Below, piece after piece: positions 40,962 through 49,085 of a stretch of 64,000 nucleotides of DNA. The notes under the pieces were generated by a model that saw only the letters and a program-made list of their open reading frames with translations, did no database searches and was not told the origin of the DNA. The stretch is taken from assembly GCA_002395835.1 (NCBI GenBank), contig DGVD01000015.1, forward strand, positions 210,735-274,734, given 5' to 3'. The position numbers were made by a program, and so were the translations under genes. Numbering within the stretch: position 1 is the first letter of the stretch; each line of letters begins with the position of its first letter. Source of the stretch: Bacteroidales bacterium UBA4293 (GTDB lineage: Bacteria; Bacteroidota; Bacteroidia; Bacteroidales; Bacteroidaceae).

Positions 40962-43730
40962 TTAATGAGCTTCTAACCAGTTTGAACCCCAACCACTGTC
41001 GGCTATCAATGGCACACGCATGTGATAGGCATTCTGCATTTCTTCTATTACTATCCGTTCTACCGTTTCTTTCTCTTCTGGAAAAACGTTGAAGTTTAAT
41101 TCGTCATGCACTTGAAGAATCATGGTGCTCTTCAGATTTTCCTTTTTGAAACGCTTGTAGATATTTATCATAGCCACCTTAATAATATCTGCAGCACTTC
41201 CCTGGATAGGAGCATTGATGGCATTTCGTTCTGCATATCCTCTCACTACAGAATTATGGGAATTGATGTCTGGTAAATATCTTTTACGTTTGAAGATGGT
41301 TTCTATATAACCGTTCTTCCGTGCTACTTCTTTACTGTTTTCCATGTACGCTTTCACACCGGGGTAGGTGGCAAAGTATTCATCTATGAGGTCTTTTGCC
41401 TCTCCACGGGACACATTCATACGTTCTGCCAAACCGAAGACAGAAATGCCGTAGATGATTCCGAAATTGGCTGTTTTAGCTTTACTTCGTTCTTCACGGG
41501 TCACCTCGTTTAAGTCTTTCTTGAATACCTTGGCAGCAGTGGCAGCATGAATGTCATATCCAGAATTGAAGGCTTCTATAAGGTTCTGATCTTCACTGAG
41601 GTGTGCCATGATTCTCAACTCTATTTGAGAGTAGTCTGCAGAGAAGAAAAGGCAACCCTCATCGGGTATAAATGCCTTCCTGATTTCTTTTCCATCTTCA
41701 TCGCGTATAGGGATGTTCTGTAGGTTCGGATTACTGGAGCTTAACCGTCCTGTAGCTGTGATGGTCTGATTGTACGAGGTGTGTATTTTCCCGGTTTTCG
41801 GGTTAATCAGGTCGGGTAGGGCATCTACGTAAGTTCCCAGGAGTTTCTTCAGTCCTCGGTGCTCCAAAATCTTTTCTACAATAGGGCTTTTCGACTTTAG
41901 ACTTTGCAACACTTCTTCTGAGGTAACGTACTGTCCAGTCTTTGTCTTTTTAGGTTTATCTAGTATATGCAATTTGTCGAACAATATTTCACCTACTTGC
42001 TTTGGTGAGGCTATATTGAACTGCACTCCAGCCAGGTGGTAGATTTCTTGTTCAATGTCCAGCATTCTCTTGGTAAAATACTTTGACGTTTCTTTCAGTG
42101 AAGCAGTATCTACCTTGGCTCCGTTTCTCTCCATATAGGCTAGTACGGGAACCAGTGGCATCTCTATCTCATAGAACAGTTTTTCTTCACCGGATTCTTT
42201 TAGCTTCTCCTGAAGTACGTTCTTCAGTTTTAGTGTCACATCGGCATCTTCACATGCGTACTGATAAACATCCCTTGGATTCAGGTCCCTCATGCTTCGT
42301 TGACTTTTTCCCTTGGGACCTATGAGCTCATCGATGTGAATGGTCTGGTAGTTCAGGTAGACTTCTGCCAGATAATCCATGTTGTGCTGAAGTTCGGGTT
42401 GGATGACGTAATGTGCCACCATGGTGTCGAACATCTTACCTTCTACCTGGATACCATAGTTGGCTAGAACCATGATATCATATTTGATGTTTTGTCCCAC
42501 CTTTAATATTTTCTCATCTTCATAGAGCGATTTGAATTCGTTAACAATTTTTAAGGCTTCGGACTGATCTGCAGGTATAGGTACATAAAATGCCTCGTTT
42601 TCTTTCACAGAAAAGCTCAAACCCACCAATTCTGCCTTCATGGCTTCGGTAGATGTGGTTTCTGTATCTAGACTTAAAATATCAAATGTAAATAAATAAT
42701 CACGAAGTTTTTTTCTTTCTTCCTCAGAATCAACTAGTTTGTAATTGTAATTTCCTTCTTCAAACTTCTTGAGATTTGGATTTTTTTCCATTTCCGACCC
42801 GTTGTCTTCAAATAATCCAAACAAATCTTGCTGTATAACGGGTTTTGGAGCTTCTTGGACGGGTTTGTTCAGCACTCGGTTGATGAGTGTGCGGAATTCC
42901 AAGTCTTCAAAAATTTCACGAAGTTTTTCCTCATCAGGTTTTTCCAGCTTGAGTGATTCCAAATTAAATTCTATAGGGACATCCGTTTTGATGGTTGCCA
43001 AAAATTTGGAGAGTTTGATTTGCTCCACATTTTCTTCCACCTTTTTCTTTAATGCCCCTTTGAGTTGGTCAGTATGCTCCAGGAGATTTTCGATGGAACC
43101 GAACTCTTGGATTAATTTGGTAGCAGTTTTTTCACCCACACCTGGACAACCAGGGATATTATCACTGGCATCACCCATCAGTCCCAGGAAGTCGATGACC
43201 TGTTTCGGATCGGAAATTTCGAATTTTTCCTTGATTCCTTCGATATCCAGCACGTCATATTCCTTGTCACCATGCTTCGGTCTGTACATGTAGATATTTG
43301 TATCCACCAGTTGTCCGTAATCCTTATCCGGAGTCATCATGTAGGTTTGTACCCCGTTTTTACCAGCTATGGTTGCAATGGTTCCGATTACATCGTCGGC
43401 TTCATAACCTTTCACCTCCAGGATAGGGATGTTATAAGCACGGATAATATCCTTGATGATAGGGACGGATTTCCGAATATCTTCCGGAGTTTCTTCCCGT
43501 TGTGCTTTATAAGGAGGGTATAATTCATGTCTGAAAGTAGGTCCGCTAGGGTCGAAAGCTACACCAATATGCGTAGGTTTCTGGTTCTTCAAGACATCTT
43601 CCAGTGTATTTACAAATCCCAAGATGGCAGATGTGTTCTGTCCCTTAGAATTAATGCGTGGGTTTCTTATCAGCGCATAATAAGCCCTATAAATTAAGGC
43701 ATATGCGTCTAAAAGGAATAACTTTTCCAT
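40962..43730 (-). CDS. polA: DNA polymerase I
   Basis: 922 aa. An N-terminal 5'-3' exonuclease/flap domain (MEKLFLLDAYALIYRAYYAL; GYEADDVIGTIA), an apparently active 3'-5' proofreading domain (SLDTETTS carrying the DxE metal ligands) and a C-terminal family A polymerase domain (DYSQIELRIMAHLS, KTANFGIIYG, QVHDEL). It removes primers and fills repair gaps. The start at 43730 gives the conserved N-terminus; the longer frame adds an unconserved leader. Confidence 0.97.
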   Translation of the reverse strand: MEKLFLLDAYALIYRAYYALIRNPRINSKGQNTSAILGFVNTLEDVLKNQKPTHIGVAFDPSGPTFRHELYPPYKAQREETPEDIRKSVPIIKDIIRAYNIPILEVKGYEADDVIGTIATIAGKNGVQTYMMTPDKDYGQLVDTNIYMYRPKHGDKEYDVLDIEGIKEKFEISDPKQVIDFLGLMGDASDNIPGCPGVGEKTATKLIQEFGSIENLLEHTDQLKGALKKKVEENVEQIKLSKFLATIKTDVPIEFNLESLKLEKPDEEKLREIFEDLEFRTLINRVLNKPVQEAPKPVIQQDLFGLFEDNGSEMEKNPNLKKFEEGNYNYKLVDSEEERKKLRDYLFTFDILSLDTETTSTEAMKAELVGLSFSVKENEAFYVPIPADQSEALKIVNEFKSLYEDEKILKVGQNIKYDIMVLANYGIQVEGKMFDTMVAHYVIQPELQHNMDYLAEVYLNYQTIHIDELIGPKGKSQRSMRDLNPRDVYQYACEDADVTLKLKNVLQEKLKESGEEKLFYEIEMPLVPVLAYMERNGAKVDTASLKETSKYFTKRMLDIEQEIYHLAGVQFNIASPKQVGEILFDKLHILDKPKKTKTGQYVTSEEVLQSLKSKSPIVEKILEHRGLKKLLGTYVDALPDLINPKTGKIHTSYNQTITATGRLSSSNPNLQNIPIRDEDGKEIRKAFIPDEGCLFFSADYSQIELRIMAHLSEDQNLIEAFNSGYDIHAATAAKVFKKDLNEVTREERSKAKTANFGIIYGISVFGLAERMNVSRGEAKDLIDEYFATYPGVKAYMENSKEVARKNGYIETIFKRKRYLPDINSHNSVVRGYAERNAINAPIQGSAADIIKVAMINIYKRFKKENLKSTMILQVHDELNFNVFPEEKETVERIVIEEMQNAYHMRVPLIADSGWGSNWLEAH

Positions 43731-43791
43731 ATATTTACTTAAATTTCTTCGGTAAAAATACAAAAAAATACCGAGTTTAATCTTTTATTAC

Positions 43792-43799
43792 TAAATTTG
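43792..43799 (+). promoter_or_regulatory. -7 element of the prenyl synthase gene
   Basis: TAAATTTG, 16 nt before the ATG at 43816, in the polA/prenyl-synthase divergent gap. Confidence 0.5.
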
Positions 43800-43815
43800 T
43801 GGAAAATTTTAGTGA

Positions 43816-44787
43816 ATGGACGTAAATTCTATTATTAAGCAACCTATTTTAAAGGAGTTTGATGCTTTTCGAGACCGGTTTCTTGACATTTTGAAATCGG
43901 ATGATGATTTGCTTAATCGTGTTCTCTTACACCTTTCCAAAAGGACAGGTAAGATGATGCGTCCTACCTTGACATTGTTATTAGCGAAATCTTTGGGTGA
44001 AATCAATGATTTTACGTATTCCAGTGCCCTTTCATTGGAACTTTTACATACTGCCAGCTTGGTACATGACGATGTGGTGGATGAGAGCAAGGAACGTCGT
44101 GGTTTACCTTCCGTTCACTCTCTTTTCGATAACAAAGTGGCAGTTTTGGTAGGAGATTATCTTCTGGCTACCAGCTTGAAATGCGCATCGGAGAGCACTC
44201 TGGAAATCGTGAATGTCATTTCTAGGTTGGGAATGCATCTTTCTGAAGGTGAGCTACTTCAGTTGTCTAATATCAGTTCTCACTCTTTTTCAGAAGAGGT
44301 TTATTTCCGTGTTATCCAAAATAAGACAGCCGATTTGTTTGCTGCTTGTGGTCAGGTAGCTGCTTTATCCCAACATGCAGATCAAACTGTGCTAGAGAAG
44401 TACAAGAAGTTTGGTTTGCTTCTAGGTATGGTTTTCCAGATTAAGGACGACATCTTCGATTATCTGGAAAATGTGGAAATCGGAAAACCTACTGCCAATG
44501 ACATGCGAGAGGGGAAACTTACTCTTCCTGCACTTTATGCATTGAATACCTCCGGTGACGATGAAATGAGGAAATTAGCGCTCCGAATCCGCTCTTTGAA
44601 TGCTACCGATGAGGAGATTCATAACTTCATGAAGTGGGTGATAGAGCAGGGTGGAATAGCTTATGCAGAACGTAAGATGGAAGAAATTTGTAAAGATGCT
44701 TTATCATTGATTCAGGATATTCAAGACCCTGAAATCTTCCATGCACTATCATCCTTTTTACTATACTGTAAAGATAGAAAAAAATAA
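43816..44787 (+). CDS. ispB: Polyprenyl diphosphate synthase (trans, all-E)
   Basis: 323 aa. Extends isoprenoid chains by head-to-tail addition of IPP. First aspartate-rich motif HDDVVDES near residue 84 and second motif KDDIFDY near 215, plus GKMMRPTL. In Bacteroidales this type most likely makes the menaquinone side chain; menaquinone feeds fumarate reductase, whose genes lie 7 kb away. Chain length cannot be set from sequence alone. It is followed by array B and a bidirectional terminator. Confidence 0.9.
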   Translation: MDVNSIIKQPILKEFDAFRDRFLDILKSDDDLLNRVLLHLSKRTGKMMRPTLTLLLAKSLGEINDFTYSSALSLELLHTASLVHDDVVDESKERRGLPSVHSLFDNKVAVLVGDYLLATSLKCASESTLEIVNVISRLGMHLSEGELLQLSNISSHSFSEEVYFRVIQNKTADLFAACGQVAALSQHADQTVLEKYKKFGLLLGMVFQIKDDIFDYLENVEIGKPTANDMREGKLTLPALYALNTSGDDEMRKLALRIRSLNATDEEIHNFMKWVIEQGGIAYAERKMEEICKDALSLIQDIQDPEIFHALSSFLLYCKDRKK

Positions 44788-44791
44788 TCCC

Positions 44792-44841
44792 TAACTGGAG
44801 AAAAATTTTTTCCTAGTAGGGGAGAAAATTTTAGCTAGTTA
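44792..44841 (+). repeat. Intergenic 22-bp-period array, copy B
   Basis: Two units start at 44797 (GGAGAAAAATTTTTTCCT) and 44819 (GGGGAGAAAATTTTAGCT), 22 bp apart, corresponding to the first and last units of copies A and C. Short flanks TAACT (44792-44796) and AGTTA (44837-44841) are complementary. Located right after the ispB stop. Confidence 0.7.
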
Positions 44842-44850
44842 ATGCCATTA

Positions 44851-44891
44851 AAAAAGAGGGATGCATTTCACTGTGCATCCCTCTATTTTTT
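44851..44891. terminator. Bidirectional intrinsic terminator between ispB and deoC
   Basis: Perfect 11-bp stem AGAGGGATGCA (44855-44865) / TGCATCCCTCT (44874-44884), 8-nt loop, with an A run before it and a T run after it. It can stop transcription from both convergent genes. Confidence 0.85.
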
Positions 44892-44902
44892 ATCGTAAAA
44901 TA

Positions 44903-45793
44903 TTAAAAGAATTTTACTTCTTCACCTTCAATTTCACTGAGCAGGATATTAGCTAATCTACTTGTTCCCAGACGAAGTAGGTCATTGGTAAGCCATTTTT
45001 CTCCTAGAACCTCTTTTACGATGGTGTAGTAGGTAATAGCGTCTTTAGACGTGTTAAGCCCTCCAGCAGGCTTAAAACCTACAATTCTGCCCGTTTCTTC
45101 GTAATATTCCTTTATTGCCTGGCACATAACATAGGCAGCTTCTGGTGTGGCAGCTATTTTTTCCTTTCCGGTAGATGTTTTTATAAAATCTGCACCGGAA
45201 TACATAGCTAGTATGGCAGCTTTCTTAATGTTGCTTGCACTTCCTAGACAACCAGTTTCCAAAATGACTTTCAACCTTTTATTGCCGCACACTTCTTTCA
45301 TTTCTTCAATTTCATCCACTACATTTTCATAGTCTCCAGCTAGGAATTTTCCTACTGAGAGTACCATGTCTATTTCTGTAGCTCCATCGTGGAGAGCCAT
45401 AGCAGTTTCTGCAATTTTCACTTCCAGGAATGTCTGAGAAGAGGGGAAACCTCCTGATACACAGGCTACTTCCACACCTTCTACATCTAGTGTGTTACTT
45501 ACCACATTGGCAAAATTGGGGTACACACAAATGGTTGCTACGTGAGGAATGTCTGGATATTCGTCATCAAATTGGTTCACCTTTTTGGTGAAGTTTAATA
45601 TGTATTGATCATTATCAGTTGGTTTTAAGCTAGTTAGCTCAATGCTTCCGAACAAGAACTTTTTTACCTCTACGGTGTCATTCTGAGGTACTTTTTCTTC
45701 TATAATCTTAGCTACGGTAGCCTTGATTGCTTCATCGTTCAGATCAGTATTGTATTTTGCCAATGCCTGATCATATTTGCTCATTTCTGCCAT
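44903..45793 (-). CDS. deoC: Deoxyribose-phosphate aldolase
   Basis: 296 aa class I aldolase that splits 2-deoxyribose-5-phosphate to glyceraldehyde-3-phosphate and acetaldehyde, salvaging DNA sugars. The Schiff-base lysine lies in DFIKTSTGK and the second conserved lysine in VGFKPAGG. About 40-50 residues of N-terminal extension relative to the E. coli enzyme are normal for this phylum's form. Last gene of the dtd-mazG-deoC unit; it begins 1 nt after the mazG stop. Confidence 0.95.
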   Translation of the reverse strand: MAEMSKYDQALAKYNTDLNDEAIKATVAKIIEEKVPQNDTVEVKKFLFGSIELTSLKPTDNDQYILNFTKKVNQFDDEYPDIPHVATICVYPNFANVVSNTLDVEGVEVACVSGGFPSSQTFLEVKIAETAMALHDGATEIDMVLSVGKFLAGDYENVVDEIEEMKEVCGNKRLKVILETGCLGSASNIKKAAILAMYSGADFIKTSTGKEKIAATPEAAYVMCQAIKEYYEETGRIVGFKPAGGLNTSKDAITYYTIVKEVLGEKWLTNDLLRLGTSRLANILLSEIEGEEVKFF

Positions 45794-45794
45794 A

Positions 45795-46130
45795 TTATTT
45801 TAATTTTGGATTTTCCTTGTGTCTTTTAAAGTCTCTTTTCGTTTTCTTTTCCATGTTTTTCTGGAATTCATCGGTGAGGTCAACTCCAGTTTGGTTTGCC
45901 AGGCAAATCAAGACCCACAGCACATCTGCCATTTCATCTCCCAGGTTTGGGTTTTCGCCTTCTTTAAAGCTTTGGTCTCCATATTTTCTGGCCATTATAC
46001 GGGCTAGTTCACCTACTTCTTCTGTAAGACATGCCATGTTTGTTAATTCACTGAAATATCTTACTCCGTAGTTTTTTACCCATTCATCTACCTTTTGCTG
46101 GGCTTCTTTAAGTGTAATGTCTTCTGCCAT
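45795..46130 (-). CDS. MazG-like nucleotide pyrophosphohydrolase
   Basis: 111 aa all-alpha NTP-PPase. Metal-binding acidic residues appear as EEVGELAR (ExxE) and later DEMADVLW (ExxD). Such small MazG-type enzymes hydrolyse dNTPs or damaged nucleotides to monophosphates. The ATG shares its first base with the dtd stop (TAATG), and deoC follows immediately, so a nucleotide and tRNA quality-control operon is formed. Confidence 0.9.
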   Translation of the reverse strand: MAEDITLKEAQQKVDEWVKNYGVRYFSELTNMACLTEEVGELARIMARKYGDQSFKEGENPNLGDEMADVLWVLICLANQTGVDLTDEFQKNMEKKTKRDFKRHKENPKLK

Positions 46131-46582
46131 TATTCCTTGTTTTTTGTGTCCATGCAGATGGTAACAGGGCCATCGTTCAACAGTTCCACCTTCATGTCTG
46201 CTCCAAATTCTCCGGTTTTAACTGGGGTTCCCAGATGCTTGCTCATCTCTTCACAAAACTTTTCGTAGAGTGGGATAGAGATTTCTGGTTTTGCAGCTTT
46301 TATGTAGCTGGGACGGTTGCCTTTCTTGGTCGATGCCATCAGGGTAAATTGACTCACTACCAGAATTTCACCATGGATGTCGTTAACCGACTTGTTCATC
46401 ACTCCATTTTCATCATCGAAGATCCGTAGTGCTGCAATCTTTTTGGTAAGACAGTCAATATCTTCCTGATTATCAGTTTCTTCTATTCCTAACAGTATCA
46501 TCAGTCCATTTCCTATGGATGATTTTACTTCCTTTTCTATGGTAACTGATGCATGGGTAACTCTTTGTATGACAACTCTCAT
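46130..46582 (-). CDS. dtd: D-aminoacyl-tRNA deacylase
   Basis: 150 aa. Hydrolyses D-amino acids wrongly attached to tRNA. The family motifs SQFTLMA and the C-terminal NDGPVTICMDT (the Gly-cisPro dipeptide) are both present. The start at 46582 (MRVVIQRVTHASV) matches the conserved N-terminus and lies 15 nt after the -7 box at 46605-46598; the longer frame would start inside the promoter. Confidence 0.95.
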   Translation of the reverse strand: MRVVIQRVTHASVTIEKEVKSSIGNGLMILLGIEETDNQEDIDCLTKKIAALRIFDDENGVMNKSVNDIHGEILVVSQFTLMASTKKGNRPSYIKAAKPEISIPLYEKFCEEMSKHLGTPVKTGEFGADMKVELLNDGPVTICMDTKNKE

Positions 46583-46597
46583 GTTTTTATTTTTCTG

Positions 46598-46605
46598 CAA
46601 ACTTA
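46598..46605 (-). promoter_or_regulatory. -7 element of the dtd-mazG-deoC operon
   Basis: TAAGTTTG on the minus strand, 15 nt before the ATG at 46582. Confidence 0.55.
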
Positions 46606-46638
46606 CTGAAAAATTGTCTGAATCCCTAAAATTGGCTT

Positions 46639-48453
46639 TTATTTTTCGTTTTTAAGCTCTAAAATGCTCTTGGCCTTGGATTTCCCCACTACAGCTATAA
46701 TCTCTTCTTCTGTGGCATTTTTTATGCGTGTAACACTCTTAAAATGCTTCAGTAGGGCTTCTTTCGTTTTAGGTCCTATTCCTGGTAATTTATCCAGTTC
46801 CGATGCGACTTGTCTCTTACTGCGTTTATTCCGGTGGAATTTGATGGCAAATCGGTGTACTTCGTCTTGAATATGAGTTAGTAGCTTGAAACTCAGGCTA
46901 TCTGGTTTTATTCCTATCACGATAGGAGGGAAACCATATAATAACTCATTGGTTCTGTGGTGGTTATCTTTAGCTAGACCTGCTATTGGGATGTTCAAAT
47001 GTAGCTCATCATCTATCACTTCTCGAACCACTTCCATCTGTCCTTTACCACCATCTGTTATGATGAGGTCTGGCATCTGTCCGTCCTCTTGCATGATGCG
47101 TGTATATCGTCTGCGAACCACCTCTTTCATGCTGGCATAGTCGTCTGGGCCTTCTACGGTCTTTATGTTGTAAGTGCGGTATTCTTTCTTGTTGGGTTTT
47201 GTCTTGTCGAATACCACGCACCCTGCTACTGCATCTGTTCCAGAAATGTTACTGTTATCAAAGCATTCTATCCTCATCGGGAGTTTAGGAAGGTGCATGG
47301 CATCCTGAAGCTCTTTCATCACTCGTACTGCTTTCTGCTCAGGGTTCAGTTTCTCCATTTGCTTCAGTCGGTCCACCTTGTATTGCTTCACGTTGTTTTG
47401 CGACAGTTCCAATAGGGTACGTTTGTCTCCTCGTTGGGGAATGGTGAATGTTACATTCTCTAATTCCAGCTCAATAGGGAAGGGGATTATGATTTCTTTC
47501 GACTTACTTTTGTACCTTTCTCTCATGTCTAGAATGCCCATTACCAGGAGGTCTTCTGCACTTTCATCCAGCCTTTTCTTATACTCGAAAGTAAATGCCT
47601 GGTTGATGCATCCGTTTGTGATGTGGAGGTAGTTCACGTAGGCCGAATCTTGATCATCTTCTATAGAGAATACATCTATATTATGAAGCACCTGACTTAC
47701 CACTTCACTCTTGTTTTTGAAGTTCTCCAATGCCTCATATTTCTTCTTTATGATCTGTGCTTCTTCGAATTTCAGTTCCCCTGCTAAACGCATCATTTCA
47801 GCCTTTAGCTGACGGTTTATCTCACCCACATTTCCTTTAAGTATTTCCCTTATTTCATCTATGTTTTTATTGTATTCCTCCTTGCTTTGATTACCTACAC
47901 ACGGTGCCAGACAGTTTTTGATGTGATATTCTAGGCAAACTTTGTACTTTTTTGCATCTACTCCTTCCGATGTGATGGGGAAATGACAGGTGCGGATAGG
48001 GTAGATTTGCTTGATTAAATCTAGCACCATATTCATTGCACCTACATTACTGTAGGGACCGTAGTAGACGGCTCCTCTTCGGTCTATGTTTCTAGTCTTG
48101 AAGATTCTGGGATATTCTTCCTTCGTGATGCAGATAGAAGGGTAGGATTTATCGTCTTTTAGGAGAACATTATACCTAGGTTTGTAACGTTTGATTAGGT
48201 TGTTCTCCATCAGAAGAGCATCTTGCTCCGTCTTTACGTAGACATATTTAATATCCCAGATTTTGCTTACCAATATTCGTGTTTTCGGTGATTTCTGGTC
48301 TTTATTGAAGTAGGAGTTGACTCGTCTTTTCAGATTTTTTGCCTTACCCACATAAATAATCTTTCCCGTATTGTCTAGATACTGGTAGCAGCCGGGACCT
48401 TCCTGAAGGTTGGAAATGATACCGTGCAAATATTCTTTCCTTTCTTCGTTCAT
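46639..48453 (-). CDS. uvrC: Excinuclease ABC subunit C
   Basis: 604 aa. Makes both incisions in nucleotide excision repair. The N-terminal GIY-YIG nuclease (GPGCYQYLDNTGKIIYVGKA) is followed by a UVR/UvrB-binding segment near 205-240, the RNase H-like second nuclease domain (IECFDNSNISGTDAVAG; DLIITDGGKGQ) and a C-terminal double helix-hairpin-helix (LPGIGPKTKEALLKHF). Length is typical. A terminator (48461-48492) separates it from apt. Confidence 0.97.
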   Translation of the reverse strand: MNEERKEYLHGIISNLQEGPGCYQYLDNTGKIIYVGKAKNLKRRVNSYFNKDQKSPKTRILVSKIWDIKYVYVKTEQDALLMENNLIKRYKPRYNVLLKDDKSYPSICITKEEYPRIFKTRNIDRRGAVYYGPYSNVGAMNMVLDLIKQIYPIRTCHFPITSEGVDAKKYKVCLEYHIKNCLAPCVGNQSKEEYNKNIDEIREILKGNVGEINRQLKAEMMRLAGELKFEEAQIIKKKYEALENFKNKSEVVSQVLHNIDVFSIEDDQDSAYVNYLHITNGCINQAFTFEYKKRLDESAEDLLVMGILDMRERYKSKSKEIIIPFPIELELENVTFTIPQRGDKRTLLELSQNNVKQYKVDRLKQMEKLNPEQKAVRVMKELQDAMHLPKLPMRIECFDNSNISGTDAVAGCVVFDKTKPNKKEYRTYNIKTVEGPDDYASMKEVVRRRYTRIMQEDGQMPDLIITDGGKGQMEVVREVIDDELHLNIPIAGLAKDNHHRTNELLYGFPPIVIGIKPDSLSFKLLTHIQDEVHRFAIKFHRNKRSKRQVASELDKLPGIGPKTKEALLKHFKSVTRIKNATEEEIIAVVGKSKAKSILELKNEK

Positions 48454-48460
48454 TCTTTTA

Positions 48461-48492
48461 GAAAAGGAAAGGCTGATTTTATCTCAGCCTTT
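48461..48492 (-). terminator. Terminator between apt and uvrC
   Basis: 9-bp stem AAAGGCTGA (48468-48476) / TCAGCCTTT (48484-48492) with a 7-nt loop. On the minus strand the stem is followed by TTTCCTTTTC, an imperfect U tract. The plus-strand side also has a T-rich run. Confidence 0.6.
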
Positions 48493-48499
48493 TTGTTTT

Positions 48500-49033
48500 T
48501 TATTCTCCGTGGAGGGTAAGCAAAGAACTAATCTCAATGCTAGGGTCGAATACTGAGCGACCTTTAAGATCCACCAGTTCCATCAATACATTTATGTAAG
48601 TTTTGCTAGGGCCGAATTTTTGAACCAAATCGTATGCTGCTTTCAAACTTCCACCAGTAGCGATTAAGTCGTCATGAATCAGTACGACGTCGTCTTTGGT
48701 TATCGCATCCTTGTGAATCTGGATAACATCTTTACCGTATTCCTTACCGTAGCTTTCCTCAAATACTTCTGCTGGAAGTTTACCTGGTTTTCTAGCTAAG
48801 ATAATTCCTGCATTGAGCCTTTCAGCCAGAATGGAACCTAAGATGAATCCTCTGGACTCTATACCCACAACTTTCGTGATGCCTTTATCCTTATATAATT
48901 CATACAGTGCATCGCTTAATTCTTTCACACAAGCAGGGTTCTTAAATAGAGTTGTCACGTCATAAAACTGTATCCCTTTGATGGGGAAGTCTGGAACAAC
49001 ACGCAGATTCTGCATTAATAATTCTGTGTTCAT
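48500..49033 (-). CDS. apt: Adenine phosphoribosyltransferase
   Basis: 177 aa. Salvages adenine to AMP using PRPP. The PRPP-binding loop reads VVLIHDDLIATGGSLKAA near residue 123, and GIESRGFILG near 60 is the conserved purine-side motif. Length is typical. It lies downstream of mnmG on the same strand, separated by 52 bp that contain the parS site. Confidence 0.95.
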   Translation of the reverse strand: MNTELLMQNLRVVPDFPIKGIQFYDVTTLFKNPACVKELSDALYELYKDKGITKVVGIESRGFILGSILAERLNAGIILARKPGKLPAEVFEESYGKEYGKDVIQIHKDAITKDDVVLIHDDLIATGGSLKAAYDLVQKFGPSKTYINVLMELVDLKGRSVFDPSIEISSLLTLHGE

Positions 49034-49066
49034 TTTCAGATATTTAAAAGTTTATTTATTCGAAAT

Positions 49067-49082
49067 TGTTTCACGTGGAACA
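49067..49082. other. parS: parS centromere site
   Basis: TGTTTCACGTGGAACA is a 16-bp near-palindrome. Each half is identical to a half-site known from parS of B. subtilis (TGTTTCAC) or Pseudomonas (GTGGAACA). It lies between apt and mnmG, just past the mnmG stop. ParB binding here would help segregate the origin region. It is the only full match I found in the window. Confidence 0.8.
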
Positions 49083-49085
49083 TTG

